Source: Gammaproteobacteria bacterium | Lineage (GTDB): Bacteria; Pseudomonadota; Gammaproteobacteria; Steroidobacterales; Steroidobacteraceae | Assembly (NCBI GenBank): GCA_028293725.1 | Contig: JAQGOE010000074.1 | Location: forward strand, 1 to 64,000 | Direction: 5' to 3' | Length of the DNA stretch: 64,000 nucleotides | Notes under the pieces: model-generated | What the model was told of the DNA's origin: nothing | The model's input: the letters and a program-made list of their open reading frames with translations, nothing else | Database searches by the model: none | Made by a program: the position numbers and the translations under genes | In this document: piece after piece, positions 32,801-41,746 of the stretch | Numbering within the stretch: the first letter of the stretch is position 1 | Layout of the letters: the number at the start of each line of letters is the position of its first letter

Positions 32801-33700
32801 GAACAGCCGGTCCTGGCCGATGCTGGTGAGCGGTAGCACCACGGCGCATCGGGCCTGCCCCGGCCAGGCCAGACCTGTTACATCCGGATCCAGGTGGCTC
32901 AGATCCTCAATGCGTTGGCGGACCTTTGTGGCACAAAGTGCCGCGAGCTTCCATCGATCACGGGAGGGTTGCGGAGGTAAAGGCAAAGCTTCCGGAAACC
33001 ACTCTTCGGGCATGGGGGTGCTGAGCGCCGCGCGACGCGCTCGGTTGCCATCAGCGTCCAATATATATAGAGCGGCAAAAGGCACATCGAGTGGACACAG
33101 CGCGAGAACTTCGACCGCCCGACGACAACTACTCGCAACGTCGTCCACATCCATTGCCTGTGCAGCGAGATCACGCAACACTCGCAATCGCCGCTCACCC
33201 ACGACGCGCTCGGTGACCTCCGTAACAACGCAGAGCATGCCGGACACCCGGCTGAGGTCGTCGTAGACGGGGCTGTAGGAAAAGGTGTGATAGGTCTCCT
33301 CAACGAAGCCGCTGCGCTCGAGGAACAGCAGGAGCCCCTCATCCCAGGTCGCCTCGCCGCTCTTCAACACGTGCTCGATACGGGGGCCGATGTCAGGCCA
33401 GATCTCCTTCCAGACCTCGTCGGAGCGGGCACCCAGAACCCAGTCGCGCTTGAGGCCCACGGTCGGCAGATAGGCGTCGTTGCAAAAAAACGTGAGTTGC
33501 GGTCCCCAGGCCATCCACATGGCGTAACGCGAGTCGAGCATGACCCGGACAATAGTCTTGAGCGACTGCGGCCACAGCTCCGGGGGGCCCAATGGGTGCG
33601 AAGGCCAGTCCAGTGACCGCAGCCGGGCGCCCGTCTCCCCACCGCCCGACAAAAAGGCAAGAGAGGAGGAGCTGGCGGGCAGCGCACTCACAGTACTCAT
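29900..33700 (-). CDS. Double hybrid sensor histidine kinase (PAS-GAF-HisKA-HATPase-REC-PAS-HisKA-HATPase-REC)
   Basis: A 1266-residue soluble sensor with no membrane segment. Domains in order: N-terminal PAS-like sensor (about 30-165), GAF (about 170-340), first HisKA with H364 in NVSHEFRTPL, first HATPase with DTGIGIP and EGSGIGLALV, receiver with D693 (IVSDVMMPRMDG), PAS (about 775-890), second HisKA with H913 in LAHELRNPLAP, second HATPase with DSGAGI and LGIGLSVARRLIEMHGG, and C-terminal receiver with D1195 (LLDLGLPEVDG). All phosphorylation residues are intact, so a two-stage relay within one protein is possible. No cognate DNA-binding response regulator is adjacent. The signal is unknown. 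Confidence 0.93.
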   Translation of the reverse strand: MSTVSALPASSSSLAFLSGGGETGARLRSLDWPSHPLGPPELWPQSLKTIVRVMLDSRYAMWMAWGPQLTFFCNDAYLPTVGLKRDWVLGARSDEVWKEIWPDIGPRIEHVLKSGEATWDEGLLLFLERSGFVEETYHTFSYSPVYDDLSRVSGMLCVVTEVTERVVGERRLRVLRDLAAQAMDVDDVASSCRRAVEVLALCPLDVPFAALYILDADGNRARRAALSTPMPEEWFPEALPLPPQPSRDRWKLAALCATKVRQRIEDLSHLDPDVTGLAWPGQARCAVVLPLTSIGQDRLFGFLIAGVSPRRPFDDDYGSFLSLAAGQVASGIANAQSFEAERERAAALAEIDRAKTAFFSNVSHEFRTPLTLMLGPIEDMVHDEALPETTRGRVDLLHRNSLRLLKLVNSLLEFSRIEAGRVQATYLPTDLRGLTADLVSAFTSALELAGLTLKVDLQALPDPVFVDRDMWEKVVLNLLSNAFKYTLKGEIEVRLRQVDGHAVMSVRDTGIGIPPEALPKLFERFYRVEGAEGRTHEGSGIGLALVHELVKLHGGTVTAQSKLHEGTTLVVRIPLGSAHLPTEHIGAAKSLQASVVAARPFVEEALRWLPETLGTLGETPTLTVKMTRMPTPRDAHPRAAVYGSRVIVADDNSDMRAYVRELLESRYQVEAVADGQAALEAARRETPDLIVSDVMMPRMDGFALLRALRADSQLREVPTLLLSARAGEEAVIEGLDAMADDYLVKPFSARELIARVGAQLQLARLRREAAAREHTLLHTAPLGIYLIDADFRIRDVNPTARPMFGDIPDLIGRDFSEVMHTGGWTQSHAEEMVRLFRHTLETGESYATRERLMSAGGVAEPRYYEWQINRIPLPDGRFGAVCYFRDISAHVDARMALESADRQKNEFLAMLAHELRNPLAPIRNAGEILSRTLPADSPGHAMVAMVKRQVAQLTRLVDDLLDVSRITQGRVELQLRTLELGNVISQAIETAEPLFQARRHEVSIVSSYRALYVNGDMARLVQCVVNILTNAAKYTDGSGKIQVETHASGTDAVITIADSGAGISAELLPRVFDLFVQGERTLDRSLGGLGIGLSVARRLIEMHGGRITAASPGLGQGATFEIHLPRVERPQESAGRGEGIKAASRRILIVDDNADAANSLAQVLGLDGHITEPVYSAQEALSRASSFAPEVVLLDLGLPEVDGYEVARRLRERPEFAAVRMVALTGYGQSENVRRSWEAGFDDHLTKPVDFAALDRVLAGLPSSSS

Positions 33701-33825
33701 GTGGACCTCACGCCGGAACGGATGGCAAATGATGCCACCGCCGACCCGTTTTTTTGGAGGTTATGGTGCTGAAGTCAGCAAAATACGGCCCCGAGACCGG
33801 TGAGTGGGCCCGGATCCGGGCTCTG

Positions 33826-34194
33826 TCAGGTCCCCGCGCCCGTATTCGACTCTTTTCGGGCACCGGTAACGTGAATGGGCTTCCCGTCGGCGGTCTTCGG
33901 CTCGACCAGATCCTTGATCGACAGTGGACCGGTCATGAGCAGACAGAGGCCGGCTGAATCCCCCGCCACGACGCCCCAGCGCACGCCGCTGCAGCGGTCT
34001 TCCTTCAGGCAGGTATCCCAGCAGTACTGCCGTTCCGGGAGCCCGAGTTTTTTATAAATCGTGCCGCTGACATCCTTGCCGACAACCACCGTCATCCGCG
34101 CCGTCCCGGTCTGCTGTGCCGTAGCCAGCGGAGTCGCGGCGGCGCAGGCCCCCCACAATAACAACACGGCGCTGACGGATTTCCGACCTGACAC
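33826..34194 (-). CDS. Small secreted protein with a PAN/Apple-like domain
   Basis: 122 residues. A signal peptide (about 1-26, SVSAVLLLWGACAAATPLATA) precedes one small domain with four cysteines in the pattern QYCWDTCLKEDRCSGVRW...GLCLL. This resembles PAN/Apple domains, which bind proteins or carbohydrates outside the cytoplasm. The start is GTG (34192-34194), supported by GGGAG 7 bases upstream. It sits between the histidine kinase and the hopanoid operon on the minus strand. No specific function can be assigned. Confidence 0.7.
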   Translation of the reverse strand: MSGRKSVSAVLLLWGACAAATPLATAQQTGTARMTVVVGKDVSGTIYKKLGLPERQYCWDTCLKEDRCSGVRWGVVAGDSAGLCLLMTGPLSIKDLVEPKTADGKPIHVTGARKESNTGAGT

Positions 34195-34407
34195 GTTAGA
34201 TCTCCCGCAAGTACTGTCGACCCATCTCCAAAAAGAGGTAGCCCGAAAGAGATGTTGTGTCCCGGTGAGCCTTTGATGAAAATCGCCCGCGACGCAACCG
34301 CAACACGCCGCCGCGGCCGATTATAGCCGTCGAGTTGGCGCGACTCTTGTACAAATGAGCACTTTCGCCGACGAATCCGCTACGGAGCGGATGCTGGCAA
34401 CAACTCG
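34195..34407. other. Non-coding region before the hexamer array
   Basis: About 210 bp with no supported gene. It should contain the promoter of the PAN-like gene (minus strand). Nothing else was recognised until the CTTTCA array begins at 34408. Confidence 0.5.
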
Positions 34408-34474
34408 CTTTCAACATCCTTTCAATGCTCTTACATCTTTCTTTCACCCCTCCTTTCAGCGCGCTTTCAACTCG
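34408..34474 (+). repeat. Phased array of six CTTTCA-type hexamers at 11-12 bp spacing
   Basis: CTTTCA occurs at 34408, 34419, 34441, 34453 and 34464, and CTTACA fills the register at 34430. The start-to-start spacings are 11, 11, 11, 12 and 11 bp, so all copies face the same side of the helix. This is the geometry of direct-repeat boxes bound by OmpR/PhoB-family response regulators (the Pho box is two CTGTCA-type repeats 11 bp apart), here extended to six. It lies 129 bp before hpnJ and 55 bp before its predicted -35 box. Confidence 0.7.
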
Positions 34475-34528
34475 ACCGGCGGCGGAACGGTGACGCGCGG
34501 ACGCGACACTACAGGGGAGAAAAAAAGC

Positions 34529-34557
34529 TTGCCTGCTCTAGTTTGCCCCGCTACTTT
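34529..34557 (+). promoter_or_regulatory. Predicted sigma-70-type promoter of hpnJ
   Basis: TTGCCT (34529-34534) and TACTTT (34552-34557) are separated by 17 bp and lie 45 bp before the hpnJ ATG. Both boxes deviate from consensus, consistent with an activator-dependent promoter. Confidence 0.4.
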
Positions 34558-34602
34558 ACCTAACAAAGTTGCCGACCAACGCCAACTCTTGCGAGATCCT
34601 AG

Positions 34603-36060
34603 ATGACTTTACCGTCGGCGCCGCTGAGGGCGCTGAAAACGTTGTTTCTGCAGGCGCCGTCCTTCGATGGTTTTGACGGAGGCGCGGGGTCGCGCTACCA
34701 GGCGAAGCGCGAGATCAAATCCTTCTGGTATCCCACTTGGCTGGCGCAACCCGCCGCGCTGGTGCCTGGCTCACGTGTCCTGGACGCGCCCGCTGACGAG
34801 CTGACTGTTGGACAGAGCCTCGCGATTGCGCGCGGCTACGATCTCGTGATCATGCACACCAGCACGCCGTCGTTTCCGACTGACGCGCGCTTCGCGGAGC
34901 TCCTGAAGGAAGCCAACCCGTCCATCCGGATCGGCCTGGTGGGCGCCAAGACCATGGTCGATCCCGACGGCTCGTTGCGAGCCACGACGGCGGTTGATTT
35001 CGTGTGTCGCGAGGAATTCGATTACACCTGTAAGGATGTTGCCGACGGCTTGCCGCTGGAGGACATCAAGGGACTCTCCTACCGGCGTGCCGACGGCGGC
35101 ATCGTGCACAACCTGCCGCGCCCGATGATCGAGAACATGGACGACCTGCCGTTCGTGGCTCCCGTCTACCAGCGCGATCTGAAGATCGAGAACTACTTCA
35201 TCGGTTACCTGAAGCATCCCTATGTGAGCTTCTACACGGGCCGTGGCTGCCGTTCGAAGTGCACGTTCTGCCTGTGGCCGCAGACCGTCGGCGGCCACCG
35301 CTACCGGGTGCGCTCGGCGCACAGCGTCATCGAAGAAGTGAAGTGGATCAAGGAGAACATGCCGAACGTGCAGGAGATCATGTTCGACGACGACACGTTC
35401 ACCGACACTTCCAACCTGCCCCGGGTCGAAGCGATCGCCCGCGGCATGGGCGAGCTCGGTATGACGTGGAGTTGCAACGCCAAGGCCAACGTGCCCTACA
35501 ACACCCTGAAGGTGATGAAGGACAACGGCCTGCGGCTGTTACTCGTCGGTTATGAGTCCGGTGACGACGATATCCTCCACAACATCAAGAAGGGCCTGCG
35601 GACCGATATCGCGCGGCGCTTCACGACGGACTGCCGCAAGCTCGGCATCGTCATTCACGGCACTTTCATTCTCGGCCTGCCCGGGGAAACCACGGACACG
35701 ATCGAGAAGACCATCGAGTTCGCGAAGGAAATCAATCCGCACACCATCCAGGTGTCGCTGGCGGCTCCCTACCCCGGCACCACGCTGTACAAGCAGGCCG
35801 TGGCCGAAGGTTGGCTGCAGGAGACCGAGGCCCAGCACCTGGTGAACGAGAAAGGCGTGCAGCTGGCCGCGATCAGCTATCCGCACCTGTCGAAGGAACA
35901 GATCTACCACAGCATGGAGGTGTTCTATAAACGCTTCTACTTCCGCCCTTCCAAAATCTGGGAAATCGTGCGGGAGATGTCGACGAGTTGGGAAATGACC
36001 CGCCGGCGGCTGCGCGAAGGCGTCGAATTCTTCCGCTTTCTGCGCGCGCACCAGGCCTGA
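34603..36060 (+). CDS. hpnJ: Hopanoid biosynthesis radical SAM protein HpnJ
   Basis: 485 residues. An N-terminal cobalamin-binding-like region (about 15-150) is followed by a radical SAM domain with the cluster motif CxxxCxxC in GRGCRSKCTFCLWPQ (about residues 215-222). Further motifs are FDDDTFT and GTFILGLPGET. The whole sequence has the character of HpnJ, which in Burkholderia is required for turning bacteriohopanetetrol glucosamine into the cyclitol ether. It is the first gene of hpnJ-I-L-K, all codirectional with gaps of 2-19 bp. The ATG at 34603 gives the usual start TLPSAPLRALKTLFLQAPSFDGFDG. Confidence 0.93.
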   Translation: MTLPSAPLRALKTLFLQAPSFDGFDGGAGSRYQAKREIKSFWYPTWLAQPAALVPGSRVLDAPADELTVGQSLAIARGYDLVIMHTSTPSFPTDARFAELLKEANPSIRIGLVGAKTMVDPDGSLRATTAVDFVCREEFDYTCKDVADGLPLEDIKGLSYRRADGGIVHNLPRPMIENMDDLPFVAPVYQRDLKIENYFIGYLKHPYVSFYTGRGCRSKCTFCLWPQTVGGHRYRVRSAHSVIEEVKWIKENMPNVQEIMFDDDTFTDTSNLPRVEAIARGMGELGMTWSCNAKANVPYNTLKVMKDNGLRLLLVGYESGDDDILHNIKKGLRTDIARRFTTDCRKLGIVIHGTFILGLPGETTDTIEKTIEFAKEINPHTIQVSLAAPYPGTTLYKQAVAEGWLQETEAQHLVNEKGVQLAAISYPHLSKEQIYHSMEVFYKRFYFRPSKIWEIVREMSTSWEMTRRRLREGVEFFRFLRAHQA

Positions 36061-36079
36061 GCAACGCTCCGGGGTACTC

Positions 36080-37246
36080 ATGTCCTCGATTCATTCGCTT
36101 TTGAGCGCCATTGGGCTCATCAGCCTGGCCGTCGCCGCCGGGTATGCCCTGCTGGCGCTGGTTGCCGTGCTCGTCTGGCGCTCGCGGCAGGGCGCCAAGC
36201 CCACCGCGCGCCTGCCACCCGTCACCGTGTTGAAGCCGCTATGTGGCGCGGAGCCGGGCCTGTACGAGAACCTGCGCTCCTTCTGTCAACAGGACTACCC
36301 GGAGTTTCAGATCGTCTTCGGCGTACGCGACCGTGACGATCCGGCGCTCGCCGTGGTGGCCCGATTGCTGGCGGAATTCCCGTCCCTGCCGATCGACGTA
36401 GTCGTCGACCCGCGCCAACATGGCAGCAACCGCAAGGTCAGCAGCCTCATCAACATGTTGGGCCGCGCCCGCCACGACGTGTTAGTCATGGCGGATAGCG
36501 ACGCGTACGTCGGACCCGACTACCTGACCACCGTCACCACCCCCCTGTTGGATCGGAAAGTCGGCCTGGTCACCTGCATTTACCACGGCGAGCCCACGCC
36601 GCGGATCTGGTCGCGCCTCGGCGCCATGTACGTGAACGAGTGGTACATGCCCTCGGTACTGCTGGCCCGACTGTTCGGTCACGAAGGCTATGCCTCGGGC
36701 CAGACCATCTGCGTGCGGCGCGAAACCCTGCAGGGTATCGGCGGATTGCGCGCCATCGCCGATCACCTCGCCGACGACTACCAATTGGGTGAGCTCGTGC
36801 GGGGTCTCGGGTTACGGATCGTGCTCTCTCCCTATGTGCTCCGGGCCGAGCACCACGAGCCGACGCTGGACCTGCTGCTGCGCCATGAAGTCCGTTGGAT
36901 GCGCACCCTGCGCGTGCTGCGGCCTCGCAGCTTCCGCTTGATCTTCTTCGGATTCAGTTTGCCGCTGGCCGTCATGGGGCTGTTGCTCTGTGCCGCGGGT
37001 GCCGGCTCCGTGCCCTCGATGCTTGCCTGGACACTGTTCGAGGTCACCGTGATAGCGCGGGTCGCCTTGCACCTGGCACACCGGCTCCGGGGCGAGCGTC
37101 CGCTGCTGGCGGATTTCTGGCTGCTGCCGGCGCGCGATCTGTTACTGTGCTGGGTATGGTGGCGTACCTTTTCTACGTCCCGCATTACGTGGCGGGGTGG
37201 CGAGTTCGACGTTGACGCCCATGGCATCATGCGGAGCTCGTCCTGA
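36080..37246 (+). CDS. hpnI: Hopanoid glycosyltransferase HpnI (GT21, ceramide glucosyltransferase-like)
   Basis: 388 residues. One N-terminal membrane segment (about 8-33) anchors a GT-A glycosyltransferase domain with PPVTVLKPLCGAEPGLYENL, metal-binding ADSDAYVGPDYL, HLADDYQLGELV, and the (Q/R)xxRW-type element LRHEVRWMRTLR. Two further membrane segments follow at the C-terminus. HpnI adds N-acetylglucosamine to bacteriohopanetetrol; HpnK then deacetylates the product. CGGGG stands 6 bases before the ATG, 19 bp after hpnJ. Confidence 0.92.
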   Translation: MSSIHSLLSAIGLISLAVAAGYALLALVAVLVWRSRQGAKPTARLPPVTVLKPLCGAEPGLYENLRSFCQQDYPEFQIVFGVRDRDDPALAVVARLLAEFPSLPIDVVVDPRQHGSNRKVSSLINMLGRARHDVLVMADSDAYVGPDYLTTVTTPLLDRKVGLVTCIYHGEPTPRIWSRLGAMYVNEWYMPSVLLARLFGHEGYASGQTICVRRETLQGIGGLRAIADHLADDYQLGELVRGLGLRIVLSPYVLRAEHHEPTLDLLLRHEVRWMRTLRVLRPRSFRLIFFGFSLPLAVMGLLLCAAGAGSVPSMLAWTLFEVTVIARVALHLAHRLRGERPLLADFWLLPARDLLLCWVWWRTFSTSRITWRGGEFDVDAHGIMRSSS

Positions 37247-37252
37247 TCTTCA

Positions 37253-38260
37253 GTGCAACAGAGAATCCCCACTCTAAAGCTCGCGGCCTATGCCGGCGGC
37301 CTGCTGGGCCTGACCCTGCTGACCGTTCTCGTCGTCCGATCGGACTTCGCCGCGATGTGGGCGACGATCAGAACGGCCGGCTGGTCGCTGTTGTGGCTGC
37401 CCCCGTATAGGCTGGTGTACTTCATCCTGTACGCCATCGGTTGGCGTGCCCTCCTTCGCCCTTACGACCCGAACCATCGCGCCGGTCTAGGCTATCTGTT
37501 CTGGGTGACGACGGTCCGCGAAGGCATCGATCGACTGCTCCCGGTGGCCAGTGTGGGCGGTGGATTCGCCGGAGTCCGCCTGGTGGGGTGGCGTGGGATA
37601 GGGACGGCGCCCGCTGCGGCGACGGTCGCTACGGAAGTCCTGCTCACTATGGCCGTGTTGTATGTATTTACGGCCACGGGTCTGTTCCTGCTGAGCGATC
37701 TCGGGGCTCCCGACCAGACCTCCAGGCAGGTTTTCATTGCACTGCTGTTAGGTCTGCCAGTGCCGGTGGTTACGGCGTTGCTGCTGCGCAATGCCGCGGT
37801 GTTCAGCCGCCTCGAGGCGTTCATACGCCCGATGGTGGGCCAAACCGCGTTGTCCAGCGGAGCCGCAGCCCTCGACCGGGAGCTGCGAGCGTGTCTGTCC
37901 CGAGGCTGGTCGCTTGTGTTCGCAGGTGTACTACAACTTCTCGCGTTTGCTTCGGCGTCGTTCGAAGTGTGGTACGCGTTGCGGCTCTTCGGGCACCCTG
38001 TCGATATGCGGGCCGCTGTGATGCTGGAAAGCATGACGCAGGCGATGCGCCACGTGGCATTCGTCGTACCCGCCGGTCTCGGCGTCCAGGAGGCGGGTTT
38101 CGTGTTGTTCGGACACGCCCTGGGCATCAGCGGCGAGCTGGCCCTGGCGGTATCGATGGCGAAGCGCATGCGCGAAGTGTTATGTGGCGTACCGGCACTC
38201 GTCTCCTGGCAACTTCGGGAGGCCGCGCGACTTCGCTCCCCGCTCCGCAGCCAGTCTTGA
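37253..38260 (+). CDS. hpnL: Hopanoid-associated membrane protein HpnL
   Basis: 335 residues with about eight hydrophobic segments. It belongs to the flippase-like/lysylphosphatidylglycerol synthase transmembrane superfamily (motifs VREGIDRLLPVASVGGGFAGVRL and AFVVPAGLGVQEAGFVLFG). HpnL is a standard member of hopanoid side-chain loci; a transport role for hopanoid lipids has been suggested, not proven. The start is GTG at 37253, 6 bp after hpnI. The following gene begins 2 bp after its stop. Confidence 0.88.
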   Translation: MQQRIPTLKLAAYAGGLLGLTLLTVLVVRSDFAAMWATIRTAGWSLLWLPPYRLVYFILYAIGWRALLRPYDPNHRAGLGYLFWVTTVREGIDRLLPVASVGGGFAGVRLVGWRGIGTAPAAATVATEVLLTMAVLYVFTATGLFLLSDLGAPDQTSRQVFIALLLGLPVPVVTALLLRNAAVFSRLEAFIRPMVGQTALSSGAAALDRELRACLSRGWSLVFAGVLQLLAFASASFEVWYALRLFGHPVDMRAAVMLESMTQAMRHVAFVVPAGLGVQEAGFVLFGHALGISGELALAVSMAKRMREVLCGVPALVSWQLREAARLRSPLRSQS

Positions 38261-38262
38261 GC

Positions 38263-39111
38263 ATGAAAAAGTTCCTGATCGTCACGGCAGATGATTTCGG
38301 GATCCACAGCGCCGTTAACGAAGCGGTCAGCGAAGCAAGCACCGCGGGAATACTCACCGCCGCGAGTCTCATGGTCGGTGCTCCGGCCGCGGAGGACGCG
38401 ATCCGACGCGCGCGCGAGCTGCCGCAACTGCGGGTTGGATTACACCTCGTCCTGGCCGACGGCTTCTCTGTATTGCCGCGTCAACAGATTCCCGATCTGG
38501 TCGACGAGCAGGGCCGCTTCGGAGACGGCATGTGGCTGGACGGCGTCCGCTACTTCGCTCTCCCGTCGCTGCAAAGACAGCTCGAAGCGGAAATCCGGGC
38601 GCAATTCGCGGCGTTCGCCCGCACGGGGCTGGTGCTCGACCACGTCAACGCCCATAAACATTTCCACCTCCACCCTACTCTGCTGAAAATGATCGTGCGG
38701 GTGGGACGGGAGTTCGGCATGAGTGCGGTCAGAGTGCCTGATGAGCCCCTATGGTTCTCCGGGGCGGGCGCGATGGCGAGCACCGCGTTTCTGACTCCCT
38801 GGGTTGCGCTAATGAAGGCGCGCCTGCGTGCGGGAGGCATCGCCTATAACGATCGGGTGTTTGGTATCGCGAGTACCGGTCGGTTGGATGAGAGCGTATT
38901 ACTCGACATTCTTGCGCGGCTGCCGCCGGGCGTCACCGAAATCTACCTGCATCCGGCGACTCACTCGCAGTCGCCGATCACTCCGACGATGTCCCACTAT
39001 CAACACACGGCGGAGCTCGCCGCCCTGCTGAGCGACCGAGTGGCAGCCGCCGTAACCGCCAGCGGCGCGGTCCGCGGCGGATACCGCGACTTCCTCAGCG
39101 CTCGAAATTAA
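38263..39111 (+). CDS. hpnK: Hopanoid deacetylase HpnK (ChbG/YdjC family)
   Basis: 282 residues of the YdjC-like carbohydrate deacetylase family. Metal-site motifs are present: TADDFGIH at the N-terminus, [10 protein letters not shown], and the His cluster [13 protein letters not shown] further conserved region is [10 protein letters not shown]. HpnK removes the acetyl group from N-acetylglucosaminyl-bacteriohopanetetrol made by HpnI, giving the glucosamine used by HpnJ. The ATG at 38263 follows the hpnL stop by 2 bp. The gene end overlaps the convergent poxB end by 17 bp. Confidence 0.92.
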   Translation: MKKFLIVTADDFGIHSAVNEAVSEASTAGILTAASLMVGAPAAEDAIRRARELPQLRVGLHLVLADGFSVLPRQQIPDLVDEQGRFGDGMWLDGVRYFALPSLQRQLEAEIRAQFAAFARTGLVLDHVNAHKHFHLHPTLLKMIVRVGREFGMSAVRVPDEPLWFSGAGAMASTAFLTPWVALMKARLRAGGIAYNDRVFGIASTGRLDESVLLDILARLPPGVTEIYLHPATHSQSPITPTMSHYQHTAELAALLSDRVAAAVTASGAVRGGYRDFLSARN

Positions 39112-40816
39112 CCTTCGCCAGGTCGATCAATTCACGTGCGCGGCCATCGAGGACTGCCTTCATCATGAACAGCCCGAAGCGGGTTGCTTCATCGAGCGTG
39201 GTCGTCGGAGGCATAATTAACTCCTGACGCGCACTGACTACGTCCACCAGCGCCGGACCGTCGTGCGCCAGCGCTTCCTGCACCGCTGAGCGTAGATCCT
39301 GTGGCTTCTCGACACGGATCCCCTTCACCCCAACAGCCTGCGCCATGGCGGCGAAATTGGGATTCTGCAGATCGCAGCCGGAGTCGATGAAGCCATTCGC
39401 CTTCATCTCGAGCTCCACGAAACCCAACGTCCCGTTGTTGAGGACGATGATCTTCACGGGCAGCTTCATCTGCACGAGCGTCAGGAAGTCACCCATCATC
39501 ATGGAGAATCCGCCGTCGCCGGAGAACGAGATCACCTGCCGGCCGCGACAGGCGGCCTGCGCGCCGATCGCATGGAGCATGGCGTTCGCCATCGAGCCAT
39601 GATTGAAGGAGCCGACGATACGGCGCTTTCCATTCATCTTCAGGTAGCGCGCCGTCCAGGCGATCGGAGTTCCCACATCGCACGTAAAGATGGCGTCATC
39701 GGCAGCCACCTCGCTCACCACACGAGTGACATACTGCGGGTGGATGAGTTTGCTGTCCGGTGAGCTTTCGGCGAGCGAGTCGAGGTCCCTGCGCACCCGG
39801 GCGTAGTCGGCCAGCGCCTTGTCCAGGAAGGTCCGGTCGGATTTGGCCGTAATCCTGGGAAGCAGCGCGGTGATGGTCTCTTTCACATCGCCGAGCACGC
39901 CCAGGTGCAACGGGCAGCGATTGCCCAAAGCCTCCGCACGCACATCAACTTGGGCGATCCGCGCATCCTCAGGAAAGAATTGCCTGTAGGGAAAGTCGGA
40001 ACCCAGCATCAACAGGGTGTCGCAGGCCTTGATGGCCTTGTAGCCCGAGGCGAAACCCACCAGTCCGGTCATACCCACGTCATACGGGTTGTCGTATTCG
40101 ATGTGCTCCTTGCCGCGGAGCGTGTGCACGATGGGCGCCTTCAGCTTTTCCGCGAGTTGCACGACTTCGGCATGCGCGCCCGCGCAGCCGGCCCCGCAGA
40201 ACAATGTAATCCGCTCAGAGCTGTTGATCAGTGTGGCGAGTTGCTCAACCTGGGTGTCGGCGGGCCGGACAACGGGTCGCTCGGGTACCAGCCATTTGGG
40301 GACCTTGGACGGAGTCGGCTTGAGAGCGATGTCGCCAGGGATGACGACCACCGCGACGCCCCGGCGCGCGACAGCCACACGGATCGCGCGAGTCAGCACC
40401 TGTGCCAACTGCCCCGGGTTGGATACCAGCTCCACGTAGTGGCTGCAGTCCTTGAAGAGGCTTTCCGGATGCGTCGCCTGGAAATAATCGATGCCGATTT
40501 CCGAGCTGGGAATGTGGGCGGCGATGGCCAGCACCGGCACTCCGCTGCGATGGCAATCGAAGAGTCCGTTGATGAGATGGAGGTTTCCCGGTCCGCAGCT
40601 TCCGGCGCAAACCGCGAGCTGACCGGTGAGGTGCGCCTCGGCGCCGGCGGCGAACGCGGCCCCTTCCTCGTGGCGCATGTGGACCCACTCGATTTTTTCG
40701 AGTCTGCGCAGAGCGTCAGTGAACCCGTTGAGTGAGTCGCCGACAACGCCGTAAATCCGTTTTACGCCGGCCTGAAGCAGGGCCGCAGCCATGTAGTCCG
40801 CACCTGTTGCGCTCAT
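39095..40816 (-). CDS. poxB: Pyruvate dehydrogenase (quinone), PoxB-like thiamine enzyme
   Basis: 573 residues, nearly the length of E. coli PoxB (572). ThDP enzyme domains: Pyr domain with the catalytic Glu in [20 protein letters not shown], central FAD-binding domain ([21 protein letters not shown]), and PP domain with [20 protein letters not shown] and [13 protein letters not shown]. It oxidises pyruvate to acetate and CO2 and passes electrons to ubiquinone at the membrane. GAAGGAGCC precedes the ATG (40814-40816). It follows the acid phosphatase gene by 24 bp on the same strand, so the two may be cotranscribed. Confidence 0.92.
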   Translation of the reverse strand: MSATGADYMAAALLQAGVKRIYGVVGDSLNGFTDALRRLEKIEWVHMRHEEGAAFAAGAEAHLTGQLAVCAGSCGPGNLHLINGLFDCHRSGVPVLAIAAHIPSSEIGIDYFQATHPESLFKDCSHYVELVSNPGQLAQVLTRAIRVAVARRGVAVVVIPGDIALKPTPSKVPKWLVPERPVVRPADTQVEQLATLINSSERITLFCGAGCAGAHAEVVQLAEKLKAPIVHTLRGKEHIEYDNPYDVGMTGLVGFASGYKAIKACDTLLMLGSDFPYRQFFPEDARIAQVDVRAEALGNRCPLHLGVLGDVKETITALLPRITAKSDRTFLDKALADYARVRRDLDSLAESSPDSKLIHPQYVTRVVSEVAADDAIFTCDVGTPIAWTARYLKMNGKRRIVGSFNHGSMANAMLHAIGAQAACRGRQVISFSGDGGFSMMMGDFLTLVQMKLPVKIIVLNNGTLGFVELEMKANGFIDSGCDLQNPNFAAMAQAVGVKGIRVEKPQDLRSAVQEALAHDGPALVDVVSARQELIMPPTTTLDEATRFGLFMMKAVLDGRARELIDLAKVNFER

Positions 40817-40840
40817 CGCAGGCTCCTTCGGTGTTGGGTG

Positions 40841-41563
40841 TTAGTGCGCAGTATGCTCTTTGCGCGCCTTGGCGAGATCGTTCTGAAAATCGTTGGAGGC
40901 GTCCAGATGCGCGACGACCGCGATCGCCACTTCGTGACCGGCTTCGACATCGGACGGAAAATGCATGCCGCACACGAGCCGACTCTCCTGGTACAGCTGC
41001 GCCCGCGCAAACAATGCAGCCGAGCGGTCGGGCGCCACCCGCGCCAATATCATCGCGACCGTCCAGCCGTGAGTGCTATGGCCCGACGGGTAGGAGTTTC
41101 CCTGCGTGGGATGGGCTTCGGGCTGCGGCACCGTGGACATATCGCAGACCCGCTGCAGCTGGAGGCGCTGAAATGGGCGCGGCCGGTGAAAGTAATCCTT
41201 CGCGGCGGACGCCGTCGCATCCACATCCTCTATGGCGCGATCGAGCAGCGCCACGACCGCCGGGGACGTCTTCTTGTCGATCGGCCGGCCGAAGGCTTCC
41301 TCGAAGCGCGGGTAGAGCTGGGCGGCGTCGAGGTCGGCCATTTGCCAGCGCATGTCGTCCACGGACTGATACGCCTCTACGAGTCCCTGATCGGAGCGAT
41401 CCCAGAGCGAATCCACCTGCGGAGGTCCCGGCAGGACACCGTGGAAATCGACCTCGTGACCCGACAGATAGCCACTTTCAGCATGCGCTTGCGGCTGCGC
41501 CACCAGGGCGAGTGCCAGCGCCGCACCCAGAACCCTTCGCTTCCAATCCACTTTCGAGCTCAT
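40841..41563 (-). CDS. Class A acid phosphatase (PAP2 family), periplasmic
   Basis: 240 residues with a signal peptide (about 1-28, RRVLGAALALALVAQPQAHA). The complete PAP2 signature is present: K then RP in KDYFHRPRP, PSGHSTHGW, and SRLVCGMHFPSDVEAG with catalytic His and Asp. This is the layout of class A nonspecific acid phosphatases (PhoN/PhoC), which release phosphate from organic phosphomonoesters in the periplasm. It is transcribed ahead of poxB. Confidence 0.92.
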   Translation of the reverse strand: MSSKVDWKRRVLGAALALALVAQPQAHAESGYLSGHEVDFHGVLPGPPQVDSLWDRSDQGLVEAYQSVDDMRWQMADLDAAQLYPRFEEAFGRPIDKKTSPAVVALLDRAIEDVDATASAAKDYFHRPRPFQRLQLQRVCDMSTVPQPEAHPTQGNSYPSGHSTHGWTVAMILARVAPDRSAALFARAQLYQESRLVCGMHFPSDVEAGHEVAIAVVAHLDASNDFQNDLAKARKEHTAH

Positions 41564-41746
41564 CAGCAGGACCCCTAAATCACTTCGACCTGGTGAACTT
41601 TACCGCCGCGTTCACCCTCGCGTTGGCGTTCTGGGCAGTCACTCATCCGGGTGACTGCTGCAACTGCCGCCGCAGCCGTACATTAAGTCACAAAAGACAG
41701 GACGTCAGCACTTCACGTTGTTAAAAAAACGAACAGGAGAAGGCTC

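Noticed and set aside
37441..38262. Upstream extension of the hpnK frame through hpnL
   Set aside because: The extra 274 codons are out of frame inside hpnL and low-complexity; HpnK homology begins at the ATG at 38263.
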